Made by a program: the position numbers and the translations under genes | Notes under the pieces: generated by a model | Seen by the model: only the letters and a program-made list of their open reading frames with translations | Database searches by the model: none | Told to the model about the DNA's origin: nothing | Assembly: GCF_000376225.1 (NCBI RefSeq) | Contig: NZ_AQXL01000133.1 | Location: forward strand, 62,001 to 126,000 | Length of the DNA stretch: 64,000 nt | From: Effusibacillus pohliae DSM 22757 | Lineage (GTDB): Bacteria; Bacillota; Bacilli; Tumebacillales; Effusibacillaceae | Direction: 5' to 3' | Shown: one piece after another, positions 8,237 to 16,169 of the stretch | How the letters are laid out: every line of letters starts with the position of its first letter | How positions within the stretch are numbered: position 1 is the first letter of the stretch

Positions 8237-9295
8237 ATGAACGTATACAGGTATGAAGAAAATCCGCTGTTAAAGCCGGCCGATGTGAAGCCGCACCGCG
8301 AGGATTTTGAAGTGATCGGGGTGTTCAACGCGGGGGTGGCCAAATACCAGGATGAAATCATCCTGCTGCTGCGGGTGGCGGAACGCCCCGCCAGCAGCGA
8401 TCCGGCGATCGTCAAGGCGACGCAGCTGGATCGACCCGCCCGGCAGCTCAGAATCCTGGAATTCCGGCGGGACGACCCGAAATTCGATTACTCCGACCCG
8501 CGCGTGATCCAGGAGGCGGGCAGCCGCCGGTTCCAGGCCCTGACGTCGATTTCCTATTTGCGGATCGCGAGAAGCAAGGACGGACGCCGGTTCACGGTCG
8601 ATGACCAGCCGTTTTTGTTCCCTGAAACGGAATATGAAACGCTTGGCATTGAGGATCCGCGGATCACCCAGGTCGGGGATACGTATTACATCGTGTTCAC
8701 ATCCGTGTCCACGGTGGGAGTTGCCGTCGGCATGGCTTCCACCAGAGATTTCCGGCATGTGCAGCGGCACGGGCTGATTTTTGCTCCGGAAAACAAGGAT
8801 GTGCTGCTGTTCCCGGAAAAAATCAACGGCAAGTACTATGCCCTGCACCGTCCGGTGCCGAAAGGACTGGGCGCGCCGGAAATCTGGATTGCGGAGTCCG
8901 ACAACCTGCTGTATTGGGGAAACCATCGCTTTTTGCTGGGGCTGCGCGAAAACCGGTGGGAAACGGTCCGGCTCGGCGCCGGCGCCGTGCCGATCAAGAC
9001 GGAAAAAGGGTGGTTGGAGCTGTACCATGCGGCCGACCAAAACAACCGCTACTGCATGGGGGCGGTGCTGCTCGATCTGGAGCGGCCCTGGCAGGTCATC
9101 GCCCGGTCGGAACAGCCGATCCTGGAACCGGAAGCGGACTATGAACGGGCCGGATTTTTTGGCAATGTCGTCTTCTCCTGCGGCGCCTTGGTGGAGGGCG
9201 ACACCATCAAGATGTATTACGGTGTGTCGGACGACTCGATCGCCTGCGCCGAGTTGAGTTTGCGGGAAATTCTGGAGGCTCTCACGTTTTTCTGA
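8237..9295 (+). CDS. GH130 family phosphorylase (probable beta-mannoside phosphorylase)
   Basis: A 352-residue five-bladed beta-propeller enzyme. GH130 members cleave beta-mannosides with phosphate to give mannose-1-phosphate. Visible family marks are NPLLKPADVKP and FNAGVAKY at the N-terminus, LGIEDPRIT (the conserved ED pair), FPEKINGKYYALHRP, APEIWIAES and CMGAVLLDLERPW. ATG 8237 follows GGGAGGGG. With ManA, phosphomannomutase and the nucleotidyltransferase upstream, its product could be recycled directly. Relatives in Thermoanaerobacter act on beta-1,2-oligomannosides; the same linkage here is an inference. Confidence 0.85.
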   Translation: MNVYRYEENPLLKPADVKPHREDFEVIGVFNAGVAKYQDEIILLLRVAERPASSDPAIVKATQLDRPARQLRILEFRRDDPKFDYSDPRVIQEAGSRRFQALTSISYLRIARSKDGRRFTVDDQPFLFPETEYETLGIEDPRITQVGDTYYIVFTSVSTVGVAVGMASTRDFRHVQRHGLIFAPENKDVLLFPEKINGKYYALHRPVPKGLGAPEIWIAESDNLLYWGNHRFLLGLRENRWETVRLGAGAVPIKTEKGWLELYHAADQNNRYCMGAVLLDLERPWQVIARSEQPILEPEADYERAGFFGNVVFSCGALVEGDTIKMYYGVSDDSIACAELSLREILEALTFF

Positions 9296-9356
9296 TGCCG
9301 GGAACCTCCTTTACCGGCTCAATCGTGGAAAACCGCGGGAAACCCGTTTTGCAACC

Positions 9357-9386
9357 ACCCCTTCCCATTTTCAGGGAAGGGGTTCC
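9357..9386 (+). terminator. Terminator after the GH130 gene
   Basis: A 10-base perfect stem, ACCCCTTCCC (9357-9366) and GGGAAGGGGT (9374-9383), with a 7-base loop. The T tract is short, so termination may be partial. Confidence 0.5.
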
Positions 9387-9476
9387 TCCGTTTCCATCCA
9401 CTAGTGGGCGAGATGTTCCAGATTGTCATCCATGCGATTCGGCAGGGTATTGACAGTACCCCATCAAAAAAAGGGG

Positions 9477-9505
9477 TTGAAATCATATATGATTTCATAT
9501 ATGAT
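9477..9505 (+). promoter_or_regulatory. gntR promoter with two tandem palindromes
   Basis: TTGAAA (9477-9482), 17 bases, TATGAT (9500-9505). Two overlapping-type palindromes, ATCATATATGAT (9482-9493) and TCATATATGA (9495-9504), have centres 12 bases apart and cover the spacer and -10 box. They are a natural autoregulatory operator for the GntR protein. The predicted start of transcription coincides with the ATG at 9512. Confidence 0.65.
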
Positions 9506-9511
9506 TAGTGC

Positions 9512-10192
9512 ATGAATAGTCCGAAAACAACCCAGAACAAAAAACAGTATGCCTATGAAGTGATTCGCGCCCGGATTCTTGACGGCACATACGGTCCCGG
9601 ATATCGGATCGTCATCGACCAGGTGGCCAGGGAACTCGGGTTGAGCGCCATTCCGATCCGGGAGGCGATACGCCAACTGGAAGCGGACGGCCTGATCCAG
9701 TTCAAGCCTTACAGCGGGGCGCAGGTCAGTCCGATCAATGAGGTCGAGTATCTGGAAACCCTGTCTGTACTGGCCGTGTTGGAAGGGTATGCGACGGCCC
9801 TCAGTTCCCTCCGGTTTCCGAAAGAGAAGCTGCCGGATCTGGTAGCCATCAATGAGGAGATGGAACGATCGCTGGATGAATTCGATTTTTACAGATTCGG
9901 GCAATTGAACCGCGCCTTTCACACGGAGATTTACCGACAATGCGACAACGCCTATCTGGTGGAAAATATCATGCAAACCTGCCGACGAATCGATGCGTTG
10001 CGGCGGTCCGGCCAGCTGTTTGTGCCGGAAAGAGCCCGTCAATCGGTGCGCGAACACGAGACGATCATCCACATGCTGCGGGATCGCGCCTCATTTTCCC
10101 AGATTGAACAGTTTGTCCGGGAACACAAGCTGAACACGGTGCGTGCATTTATGAACCGGAAAGCGCAGCAGGGGAACCGGGAAGTCCAGTAA
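9512..10192 (+). CDS. GntR-family (FadR/FCD type) regulator of the aromatic operon
   Basis: A 226-residue regulator with an N-terminal winged helix (about residues 10-75; VARELGLSAIPIREAIRQLEADGLI) and an all-helical FCD ligand domain (AFHTEIYRQCDN, VREHETIIHML), which usually binds a carboxylate through a metal. It has no visible Shine-Dalgarno site, and the -10 box ends 6 bases before the ATG, so translation is probably leaderless. It lies upstream of, and in the same direction as, the 4-hydroxyphenylacetate genes and likely controls them in response to a pathway intermediate. Confidence 0.88.
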   Translation: MNSPKTTQNKKQYAYEVIRARILDGTYGPGYRIVIDQVARELGLSAIPIREAIRQLEADGLIQFKPYSGAQVSPINEVEYLETLSVLAVLEGYATALSSLRFPKEKLPDLVAINEEMERSLDEFDFYRFGQLNRAFHTEIYRQCDNAYLVENIMQTCRRIDALRRSGQLFVPERARQSVREHETIIHMLRDRASFSQIEQFVREHKLNTVRAFMNRKAQQGNREVQ

Positions 10193-10301
10193 TGCTTCGG
10201 TCAGGGAACCGGTGGAAGGAGGGAGGAGAAATTTTTTTTGAATAAATTAACTGACTAGTATGCAAAAGCAAAATAGTCCGATTAAAAGGAGGAACCTGTG
10301 C

Positions 10302-11228
10302 ATGTATCAGGAAATCAAGCAGCGGTTGCGCGGCTCGATTGCGCCGGTGGTCACACCGTTTGACAAAGACGGCAATGTGGATGAAACCGCTTTCGTCAAT
10401 CTGATCAACTGGCATATCGAATCGGGGAGCCACGGGATTTCAGTGACAGGAACCACGGGCGAGCCGAGTTCTCTCAGTTTGGCCGAGCGCGAGCGGGTGA
10501 TGGAACTGGCCTGCAAAACGGTGGCTGGCCGCGTGCCGTTCGTCCCGGGAACCGGGTCCACCAACCATCAGGAAACGCTGCACCTGACCAAGCTGGCGCA
10601 GGAGATGGGCGCCGATGCTGCGATGGTGATCGTTCCCTACTACAACCGCCCTTCCCAACACGCTTTGTACAAACATTTCCGCACGATTGCCGACGCTGTG
10701 GACATCCCGATTATCGTTTACAACATTCCCGGCCGGACAGCCGTCAATCTGGAGGTCAAGACATTGGCCCGGCTGGCCGAAGATTGCAGGAATATCATCG
10801 GCGTCAAGGAGTCGAACAAAGATTTTGAGCATGTCAACCGGGTACTTCTCCACTGCGGCAGAGATTTCCTCCTGTTTTCCGGCATCGAACTGCTTTGCTA
10901 CCCGATGCTCGCGATCGGCGGGGCCGGTTATATCAGCGCGACGGCCAATGTGATGCCGAAGGAAGTGGCTGATCTCTACAACTGCTGGGCGGCCGGAGAC
11001 GTCAAAAGCGCGCAGGATCTTCACTACCAGCTGATGCCGCTGAATGACGTCCTGTTTATGGATACCAACCCGGCTCCCTTGAAAGCGGCACTCGGCATGA
11101 TGGGCAAGATTCACCCGGCTTTGCGGCTGCCGATGGATCTGCCGACGGAGGAATTGCAAGCGAAAATCCGCAGTGTGCTGGAAAGTTACGGGTTGCTCAG
11201 CCGGGCGGCGGGGAGCCATGCAGGATGA
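10302..11228 (+). CDS. DapA-family aldolase/lyase of the aromatic operon
   Basis: A 308-residue class I aldolase of the dihydrodipicolinate synthase/N-acetylneuraminate lyase family. The Schiff-base lysine is K169 (IIGVKESN), the catalytic tyrosine pair Y113-Y114 (PYYNRPS), and GTTGEPSSL the carboxylate loop. ATG 10302 is preceded by AAAAGGAGG. It overlaps the hpaG-like gene by four bases and lies in a homoprotocatechuate operon with no HpaI aldolase in view, so it may split the 2-oxo-hept-3-ene-dioate-derived intermediate instead of making lysine precursors. This role is an inference. Confidence 0.82.
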   Translation: MYQEIKQRLRGSIAPVVTPFDKDGNVDETAFVNLINWHIESGSHGISVTGTTGEPSSLSLAERERVMELACKTVAGRVPFVPGTGSTNHQETLHLTKLAQEMGADAAMVIVPYYNRPSQHALYKHFRTIADAVDIPIIVYNIPGRTAVNLEVKTLARLAEDCRNIIGVKESNKDFEHVNRVLLHCGRDFLLFSGIELLCYPMLAIGGAGYISATANVMPKEVADLYNCWAAGDVKSAQDLHYQLMPLNDVLFMDTNPAPLKAALGMMGKIHPALRLPMDLPTEELQAKIRSVLESYGLLSRAAGSHAG

Positions 11229-11989
11229 AACAGGCCCGGTTTATTGCCCAAGGACGGATTCATACCGGAGTTGTCAATGGAACCACGGTGACGGATGAAG
11301 GGGGGCGGGAGTACCCTCTGGACGCGATCCGGGTCTGGCTGCCCCCGCTGATCCCGAACAAGGTGATCGGTCTGGCGTTGAACTACTCGGATCATGCCGA
11401 GGAACTCGGCCTGGAGAAACCGAAAGAACCGGTGCTGTTCATCAAGCCGAACAGTTCGCTGATCGGCCATCAGGCGCCGGTGGTCTACCCCGACGGAGCG
11501 ACCTACATGCATTATGAAAATGAGCTGGCGGTGGTGATCGGCCGGGCCGGGCGGAACATCAAGCATACGCATGCCTACGATTATGTAAGCGGTTACACGA
11601 TCGCCAACGACGTGACGGTTCGCGATTATGTCAACAATTTCTACCGGCCGCCCGTTCGTGCCAAGGGGCACGATTCGTTCGGGCCGCTCGGACCGTTTCT
11701 GGTGGATAAAGAAGATGTGCCGAATGTGGAAAATCTGGAACTGCGGACGTACGTGAACGGGGAACTGCGGCAGAGGGGCAATACGCGGGATTTGATGTAC
11801 ACGATCCCCGATCTGATCGAATTCATCAGTTCCTTCATGACGCTGGAGCCCGGTGATGTGATCCTGACCGGAACGCCGAAGGGAATTTCCCATGTGTATC
11901 CCGGGGACGTGATGCGGCTGGAAATCGATCGGCTGGGTGTGTTGGAAAATCCGGTGATCGACGGAAGAAACGGAAGCGAGGGGGTTTGA
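11225..11989 (+). CDS. hpaG: Fumarylacetoacetate hydrolase-family isomerase/decarboxylase (HpaG-like)
   Basis: A 254-residue FAH-fold enzyme. In the 4-hydroxyphenylacetate pathway, HpaG decarboxylates and isomerises 5-oxopent-3-ene-1,2,5-tricarboxylate. Metal-site motifs are visible: the HYENELAVVIGR glutamates, and further on GYTIANDVTVRD and LTGTPKGIS. It is one FAH unit, half of the two-domain E. coli HpaG, as is common for separate G1/G2 subunits. Its ATG overlaps the previous stop (ATGA), and the next gene starts 2 bases after its end. Confidence 0.82.
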   Translation: MKQARFIAQGRIHTGVVNGTTVTDEGGREYPLDAIRVWLPPLIPNKVIGLALNYSDHAEELGLEKPKEPVLFIKPNSSLIGHQAPVVYPDGATYMHYENELAVVIGRAGRNIKHTHAYDYVSGYTIANDVTVRDYVNNFYRPPVRAKGHDSFGPLGPFLVDKEDVPNVENLELRTYVNGELRQRGNTRDLMYTIPDLIEFISSFMTLEPGDVILTGTPKGISHVYPGDVMRLEIDRLGVLENPVIDGRNGSEGV

Positions 11990-11991
11990 GC

Positions 11992-13506
11992 ATGGAACAT
12001 CGGCAGGCGGAGCGGACGCTGCATTTTATCGACGGCCGGTTCTGTGAAGGGGTGGCCGGCAGGAACTTCATCAATCTGAATCCGTTTACCAATCAACCGA
12101 TCAACGAGGTGGCGGAAGGCAGCAAGGAAGATATCGACCTGGCGGTGGCAGCTGCCCGCCGCGCGTTCGATGAGGGGCCATGGCGCCGCATGAGCGTCAA
12201 AGACCGGTTGGCGATGATCCTCCGCATCGCCGAAGGAATCGAGGCTAACGCGGAAGAAATCGCCTATCTGGAGTCGCTGGATACGGGGCTGCCGATCAGC
12301 CAGACCCGCAAGCAAACGGCGCGTGCAGCCGAAAATTTTCGGTTCTTTGCCGAGATGGTGGCGGCCCGTCTGCACGGGGAAGCGTTTCCAGTCGACAGGT
12401 CGTTTCTCAACTATACGATTCACAAGCCGGTCGGCGTGGCCGGGTTGATCACGCCGTGGAACGCGCCGGTCATGCTGGAGACATGGAAAGTGGCTCCCTG
12501 TCTGGCGACCGGCAATACGTGCGTGCTGAAGCCGGCCGAATGGTCGCCGCTGACCGCCAGCAAGCTGGCGGAAATCATTCAGGAAGCGGGTGTGCCGGCG
12601 GGGGTGTTCAACATCGTGCACGGTTTCGGGGAGACGGCGGGCGCCGCCCTGGTCGCCCACCCCGACGTCCAGCTGATCTCCTTCACCGGCGAAACGACGA
12701 CCGGTATGGAGATTATGCGCAACGGTTCGGCAACGCTCAAGCGGTTCTCGATGGAGTTGGGCGGCAAATCGCCGGTGATCGTGTTTGCCGACGCCGATTT
12801 TGAACGGGCGTTGGATGCGGTGATCTTTGGCATCTATTCATTCAACGGAGAACGCTGTACGGCCAACTCGCGGCTGCTGATCGAGGAATCGCTGCATGAC
12901 CGGTTTGTGGCCGCTCTGGAAGAGCGGATCGCCCGCATCCGGGTCGGTGACCCGCTGGACCCCGCGACGGAAGTCGGACCGCTGATTCATCGCGAGCACT
13001 GGAAGCGGGTGAATGCCTACATCGAGCTGGCGAAAGAGGAAGGGGCCGTTGTCACCGGCGGTGGGTGTCCGGAAGAATTCCCGGATGGCAACTTTATCCG
13101 GCCGGTTCTGTTGACGGGTGTCCGCAATGAGATGCGGGTGGCGCAGGAGGAGATTTTCGGACCGGTGCTGGCGGTCATTCCGTTCCAAACGGAAGCGGAG
13201 GCGATCCGGCTGGCGAACGATGTGAAGTATGGACTGGCCGCCTATGTGTGGACGTCCGACCTGAAACGAGCGCACACCGTGGCGCAGGCGATCGAATCGG
13301 GGATGGTCTGGATCAACTCGCAGAATGTGCGGGATCTGCGGGCGCCGTTCGGCGGAACCAAGTACAGCGGGATCGGCCGGGAAGGAGGACATTACAGTTT
13401 CGAATTCTACACGGAAGTGCAAACTGTACACGTCGCCCTGGGCGAGCACCCGATTCCCAAATTCGGCCATAGCCCGCAACCGAAACAGGCGACGGTCAGC
13501 CATTGA
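11992..13506 (+). CDS. hpaE: Aldehyde dehydrogenase (5-carboxymethyl-2-hydroxymuconate semialdehyde dehydrogenase)
   Basis: A 504-residue NAD-dependent aldehyde dehydrogenase. The catalytic cysteine is C289 (GERCTANSR), the general base E255 (MELGGKSPVI), and the NAD-binding segment PWNAPVMLETWK is complete. Length and IPTAPFGG-type end (RAPFGGTKYSGIGREGG) are typical of the HpaE/BADH group. ATG 11992 follows GCGAGGGGG; TTG 11986 is in frame but less well placed. It would oxidise the ring-opened semialdehyde made by the HpaD-type dioxygenase encoded downstream. Confidence 0.88.
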   Translation: MEHRQAERTLHFIDGRFCEGVAGRNFINLNPFTNQPINEVAEGSKEDIDLAVAAARRAFDEGPWRRMSVKDRLAMILRIAEGIEANAEEIAYLESLDTGLPISQTRKQTARAAENFRFFAEMVAARLHGEAFPVDRSFLNYTIHKPVGVAGLITPWNAPVMLETWKVAPCLATGNTCVLKPAEWSPLTASKLAEIIQEAGVPAGVFNIVHGFGETAGAALVAHPDVQLISFTGETTTGMEIMRNGSATLKRFSMELGGKSPVIVFADADFERALDAVIFGIYSFNGERCTANSRLLIEESLHDRFVAALEERIARIRVGDPLDPATEVGPLIHREHWKRVNAYIELAKEEGAVVTGGGCPEEFPDGNFIRPVLLTGVRNEMRVAQEEIFGPVLAVIPFQTEAEAIRLANDVKYGLAAYVWTSDLKRAHTVAQAIESGMVWINSQNVRDLRAPFGGTKYSGIGREGGHYSFEFYTEVQTVHVALGEHPIPKFGHSPQPKQATVSH

Positions 13507-13558
13507 CCATCCAAAACGCAGAGGGACATTGAGGGACATTCCGACAGGGGGGATCGCA

Positions 13559-15070
13559 ATGCCTGCAAGAACCGGCAAGCAGTATGTGGAGGCGCTGGAC
13601 GCTGCGCAAAACAACGTCTGGATTCACGGCGAGAAAGTGGAGAAAGTGTCGGAACATCCGGCATTTCGCAATGTCGTCAGGAGCATGGCCGATCTCTACG
13701 ATCTGCAGCACAAACCGGAATTGAAGGACACCATGACCTATGTGTCGCCGGATACGGGCGACCGGGTCGGCATGTCCTTCCTGACGCCGAGGACGCAGGA
13801 AGACCTGGCGAAAAGGCGGCAGATGATGAAAATCTGGGCGGATCACACCGGCGGTATGATGGGACGCACACCCGATTACCTGAACGCGAGCATCATGGCG
13901 TTCGCCAACGCGTCCGATTTTTTTGCCCAAGATGATCCGATATTCGGCGAGAATATCAAAAACTACTACCGCTATGTAAGAGAAAACGATCTGTGCCTGA
14001 CCCACACACTGATCCATCCGCAAGCGAACCGTTCCAAAAACGCGGCTAGGCAAAATGACCCCTACCTCTCGGCGCGTATCGTCGAACGCAATGCGAAAGG
14101 GCTGGTCATCCGTGGCTGCCGGCTGCTGGCCACCCTCGGGGGCATCACCGACGAAATCGTTGTGTTTCCGTCCACCGTCAACAAAACCACAGCGGAAGAT
14201 GACCCGTACGCGGTTGCCTTTGCGCTCCCCAACAACACGCCGGGACTCAAATTTTTGTGCCGGGAGTCGTTTGATTATGGCAAAAATCAATGGGATCACC
14301 CGCTCGGGTCCCGGTTTGACGAAAGCGACGCGATCGTTGTGTTCGATGATGTGCTGGTTCCCTGGGACCGGGTGTTCATCGCGGGCAACAATGAGCTTTG
14401 CAACCGCGCGTATATGGAAACAAATGCGGTCGTGCACATGGCCCATCAGGTGGTCATCAAGAATGTCGCGAAAACCGAGTTCGTGCTGGGCGTCATTCTG
14501 AGGCTGATCGACGCGATCGGCATCTCCCAGTTCCAGCACGTGCAGGAGAAGGCGGCGGAAGTGATCGTCGCCCTGGAAGCGATGAAAGCGTTTTTAACCG
14601 CGGCGGAAGCGAATGCGTCGGTCGATGCGTACGGTGTCATGCTGCCCGATTTTGCCCCGCTGAATGCGGCCCGGAACTGGTATCCGAAGGTGTATCCGCG
14701 CCTGGCCGAAATTATCCGCCAGCTGGGCGCCAGCGGTCTGATGGCGATTCCGACGCAGGACGATTTTCAACATCCGGAGATCGGCGAATATCTCCACAAG
14801 TACACGCAAGGAGCGAACATCGACGGCTATGAGCGGGTGCAGCTGTTCCGGCTCGCCTGGGATATTGCGATCAGCGCGTTCGGCAACCGGCAGGTGCTGT
14901 ATGAATACTTCTTCTTCGGCGACCCAGTGCGCATGGCGGGCGCTCTGTACAACAGCTACAACAAACAACCCTACATGGACAAGGTGAGCCAGTTCCTGGC
15001 CCGCACGGGGTCGGCGGCACTGCAGGAGACAGAGGGGCATTCCGCCGCCTGGTCCAATCCGATTTTGTAA
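13559..15070 (+). CDS. hpaB: 4-hydroxyphenylacetate 3-monooxygenase, oxygenase component
   Basis: A 503-residue FADH2-dependent hydroxylase that converts 4-hydroxyphenylacetate to homoprotocatechuate. Family landmarks are MTYVSPDTGDRVGMSFL near the N-terminus, the HpaB core with TLIHPQANRS, the flavin-domain region DDVLVPWDRVFI, and LIPT-like GLMAIPTQDDF near the C-terminus. ATG 13559 is 6 bases after GGGGGGATC; the open frame upstream to 13325 overlaps hpaE in another frame and is not coding. A 10-base direct repeat (13521-13530, 13531-13540) precedes it. The reductase HpaC is not in the window. Confidence 0.92.
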   Translation: MPARTGKQYVEALDAAQNNVWIHGEKVEKVSEHPAFRNVVRSMADLYDLQHKPELKDTMTYVSPDTGDRVGMSFLTPRTQEDLAKRRQMMKIWADHTGGMMGRTPDYLNASIMAFANASDFFAQDDPIFGENIKNYYRYVRENDLCLTHTLIHPQANRSKNAARQNDPYLSARIVERNAKGLVIRGCRLLATLGGITDEIVVFPSTVNKTTAEDDPYAVAFALPNNTPGLKFLCRESFDYGKNQWDHPLGSRFDESDAIVVFDDVLVPWDRVFIAGNNELCNRAYMETNAVVHMAHQVVIKNVAKTEFVLGVILRLIDAIGISQFQHVQEKAAEVIVALEAMKAFLTAAEANASVDAYGVMLPDFAPLNAARNWYPKVYPRLAEIIRQLGASGLMAIPTQDDFQHPEIGEYLHKYTQGANIDGYERVQLFRLAWDIAISAFGNRQVLYEYFFFGDPVRMAGALYNSYNKQPYMDKVSQFLARTGSAALQETEGHSAAWSNPIL

Positions 15071-15097
15071 AATTCGGCCAATTTGAGGGGGAGCAAG

Positions 15098-16084
15098 ATG
15101 AATTTCAATATCATCCGCCTGCATCATGTGGAGTTGCATGTCACGGATCTTGCCAAGTCCAGGGATTTTTACGTCAACACGCTCGGTCTGATCGAAACGG
15201 AAGCGGACGAAACGCACATTTACCTGCGAGGTATCGAAGATACGAACCATCATTGCCTGGTCCTGACACAAGCGGACCGGCCGAGCGTCAATCACCTGGC
15301 CTACCGGGTTCGGTCGGAAGCGGATCTCAATCAGCTCGAACGTTTGTTGGCGGGGCAGGGGCTGCCCATCCGCTGGCTGGAGAGGGGGGAGGAGACAGGA
15401 CAGGGAAGAGCGCTTCGCGTGCAGGACCCGGTCGGATTGCCGGTGGAATTTTTCTGCGAGATGGAAAAAGCGGAACGGATGCTGCAACAATTTCATCTGC
15501 ACGGGGGAGCCAAAATCAAACGGGTCGACCATGTCAACTGCATGGTCCGGGACGTTGGGCGCGGGTACGACTGGTACCGGGAGCACCTGGGATTCCGCTG
15601 CTCCGAATATACGGTGACCGGCGGCGAAGATCCCGAGCTGTGGGCGGTGTGGCTGTACAGAAAGCCGAGTGTCCACGATCTGGCACTCACCAGCGGCAGG
15701 GGGCCGCGTCTCCACCACGTGGCTTTTTGGCTGGATGATGCGAAATCGATTTTGGACGCCTGCGATGTGCTGGCCGCCCGCGGCTATGCGAAACAGATCG
15801 AACGCACGCCCGGCCGGCACGGCCTGTCGAACGCGTTCTTTGTCTATCTGCGGGATCCGGACGGCCACCGGATCGAGCTGTACACGGGCGATTATTTCAC
15901 GGACGAACCGGATTGGGAACCGATTCGCTGGACCCTCGACGATCCACAGCGGGCCACGTTCTGGGGAGCGGAAACGCCCGCCAGCTGGAAGACGGAAGCG
16001 TCACCCGTGCAGGATGTCCGGACCGGACAGTTGCTGGAAGTCGGCGAGCCGACGATTCGGAAAGAGAAAGTCAAACATTATTAA
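15098..16084 (+). CDS. hpaD: 3,4-dihydroxyphenylacetate 2,3-dioxygenase (extradiol, type I)
   Basis: A 328-residue two-module VOC-fold dioxygenase that opens the homoprotocatechuate ring next to the hydroxyls. The likely iron ligands are H145 (VDHVNC), H207 (LHHVAFW) and E260 (RIELYTGDY), matching the 2-His-1-Glu pattern of Brevibacterium HPCD. ATG 15098 follows GAGGGGGAG. It ends the catabolic gene block; an 8-base perfect hairpin (16095-16114) lies between it and the transporter genes. Confidence 0.9.
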   Translation: MNFNIIRLHHVELHVTDLAKSRDFYVNTLGLIETEADETHIYLRGIEDTNHHCLVLTQADRPSVNHLAYRVRSEADLNQLERLLAGQGLPIRWLERGEETGQGRALRVQDPVGLPVEFFCEMEKAERMLQQFHLHGGAKIKRVDHVNCMVRDVGRGYDWYREHLGFRCSEYTVTGGEDPELWAVWLYRKPSVHDLALTSGRGPRLHHVAFWLDDAKSILDACDVLAARGYAKQIERTPGRHGLSNAFFVYLRDPDGHRIELYTGDYFTDEPDWEPIRWTLDDPQRATFWGAETPASWKTEASPVQDVRTGQLLEVGEPTIRKEKVKHY

Positions 16085-16094
16085 ACCGCCGGGG

Positions 16095-16114
16095 GCGGCC
16101 GGTTCTCCGGCCGC
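16095..16114 (+). other. Hairpin between hpaD and the ABC importer genes
   Basis: GCGGCCGG (16095-16102), loop TTCT, CCGGCCGC (16107-16114). There is no T tract, so it is more likely an mRNA-processing or stability hairpin that lets the lipoprotein gene be expressed at a different level. Confidence 0.4.
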
Positions 16115-16169
16115 TCGCAACGGCGAGAAAACGGCCTGGCCAAGCGGGCCAACCAAGGGGGCAAATCGT

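Noticed and set aside
10302-11228. Assignment as lysine-biosynthesis dapA
   Set aside because: Family motifs fit, but the gene is embedded and overlapping in an aromatic degradation operon, so the housekeeping role is less likely. Symbol left empty.
13325-13558. N-terminal extension of hpaB
   Set aside because: The extra codons overlap hpaE in another frame and resemble no HpaB; ATG 13559 has a proper ribosome site.
14594-15868. 424-codon open frame on the minus strand
   Set aside because: Antisense to hpaB and hpaD, both with intact active-site motifs.
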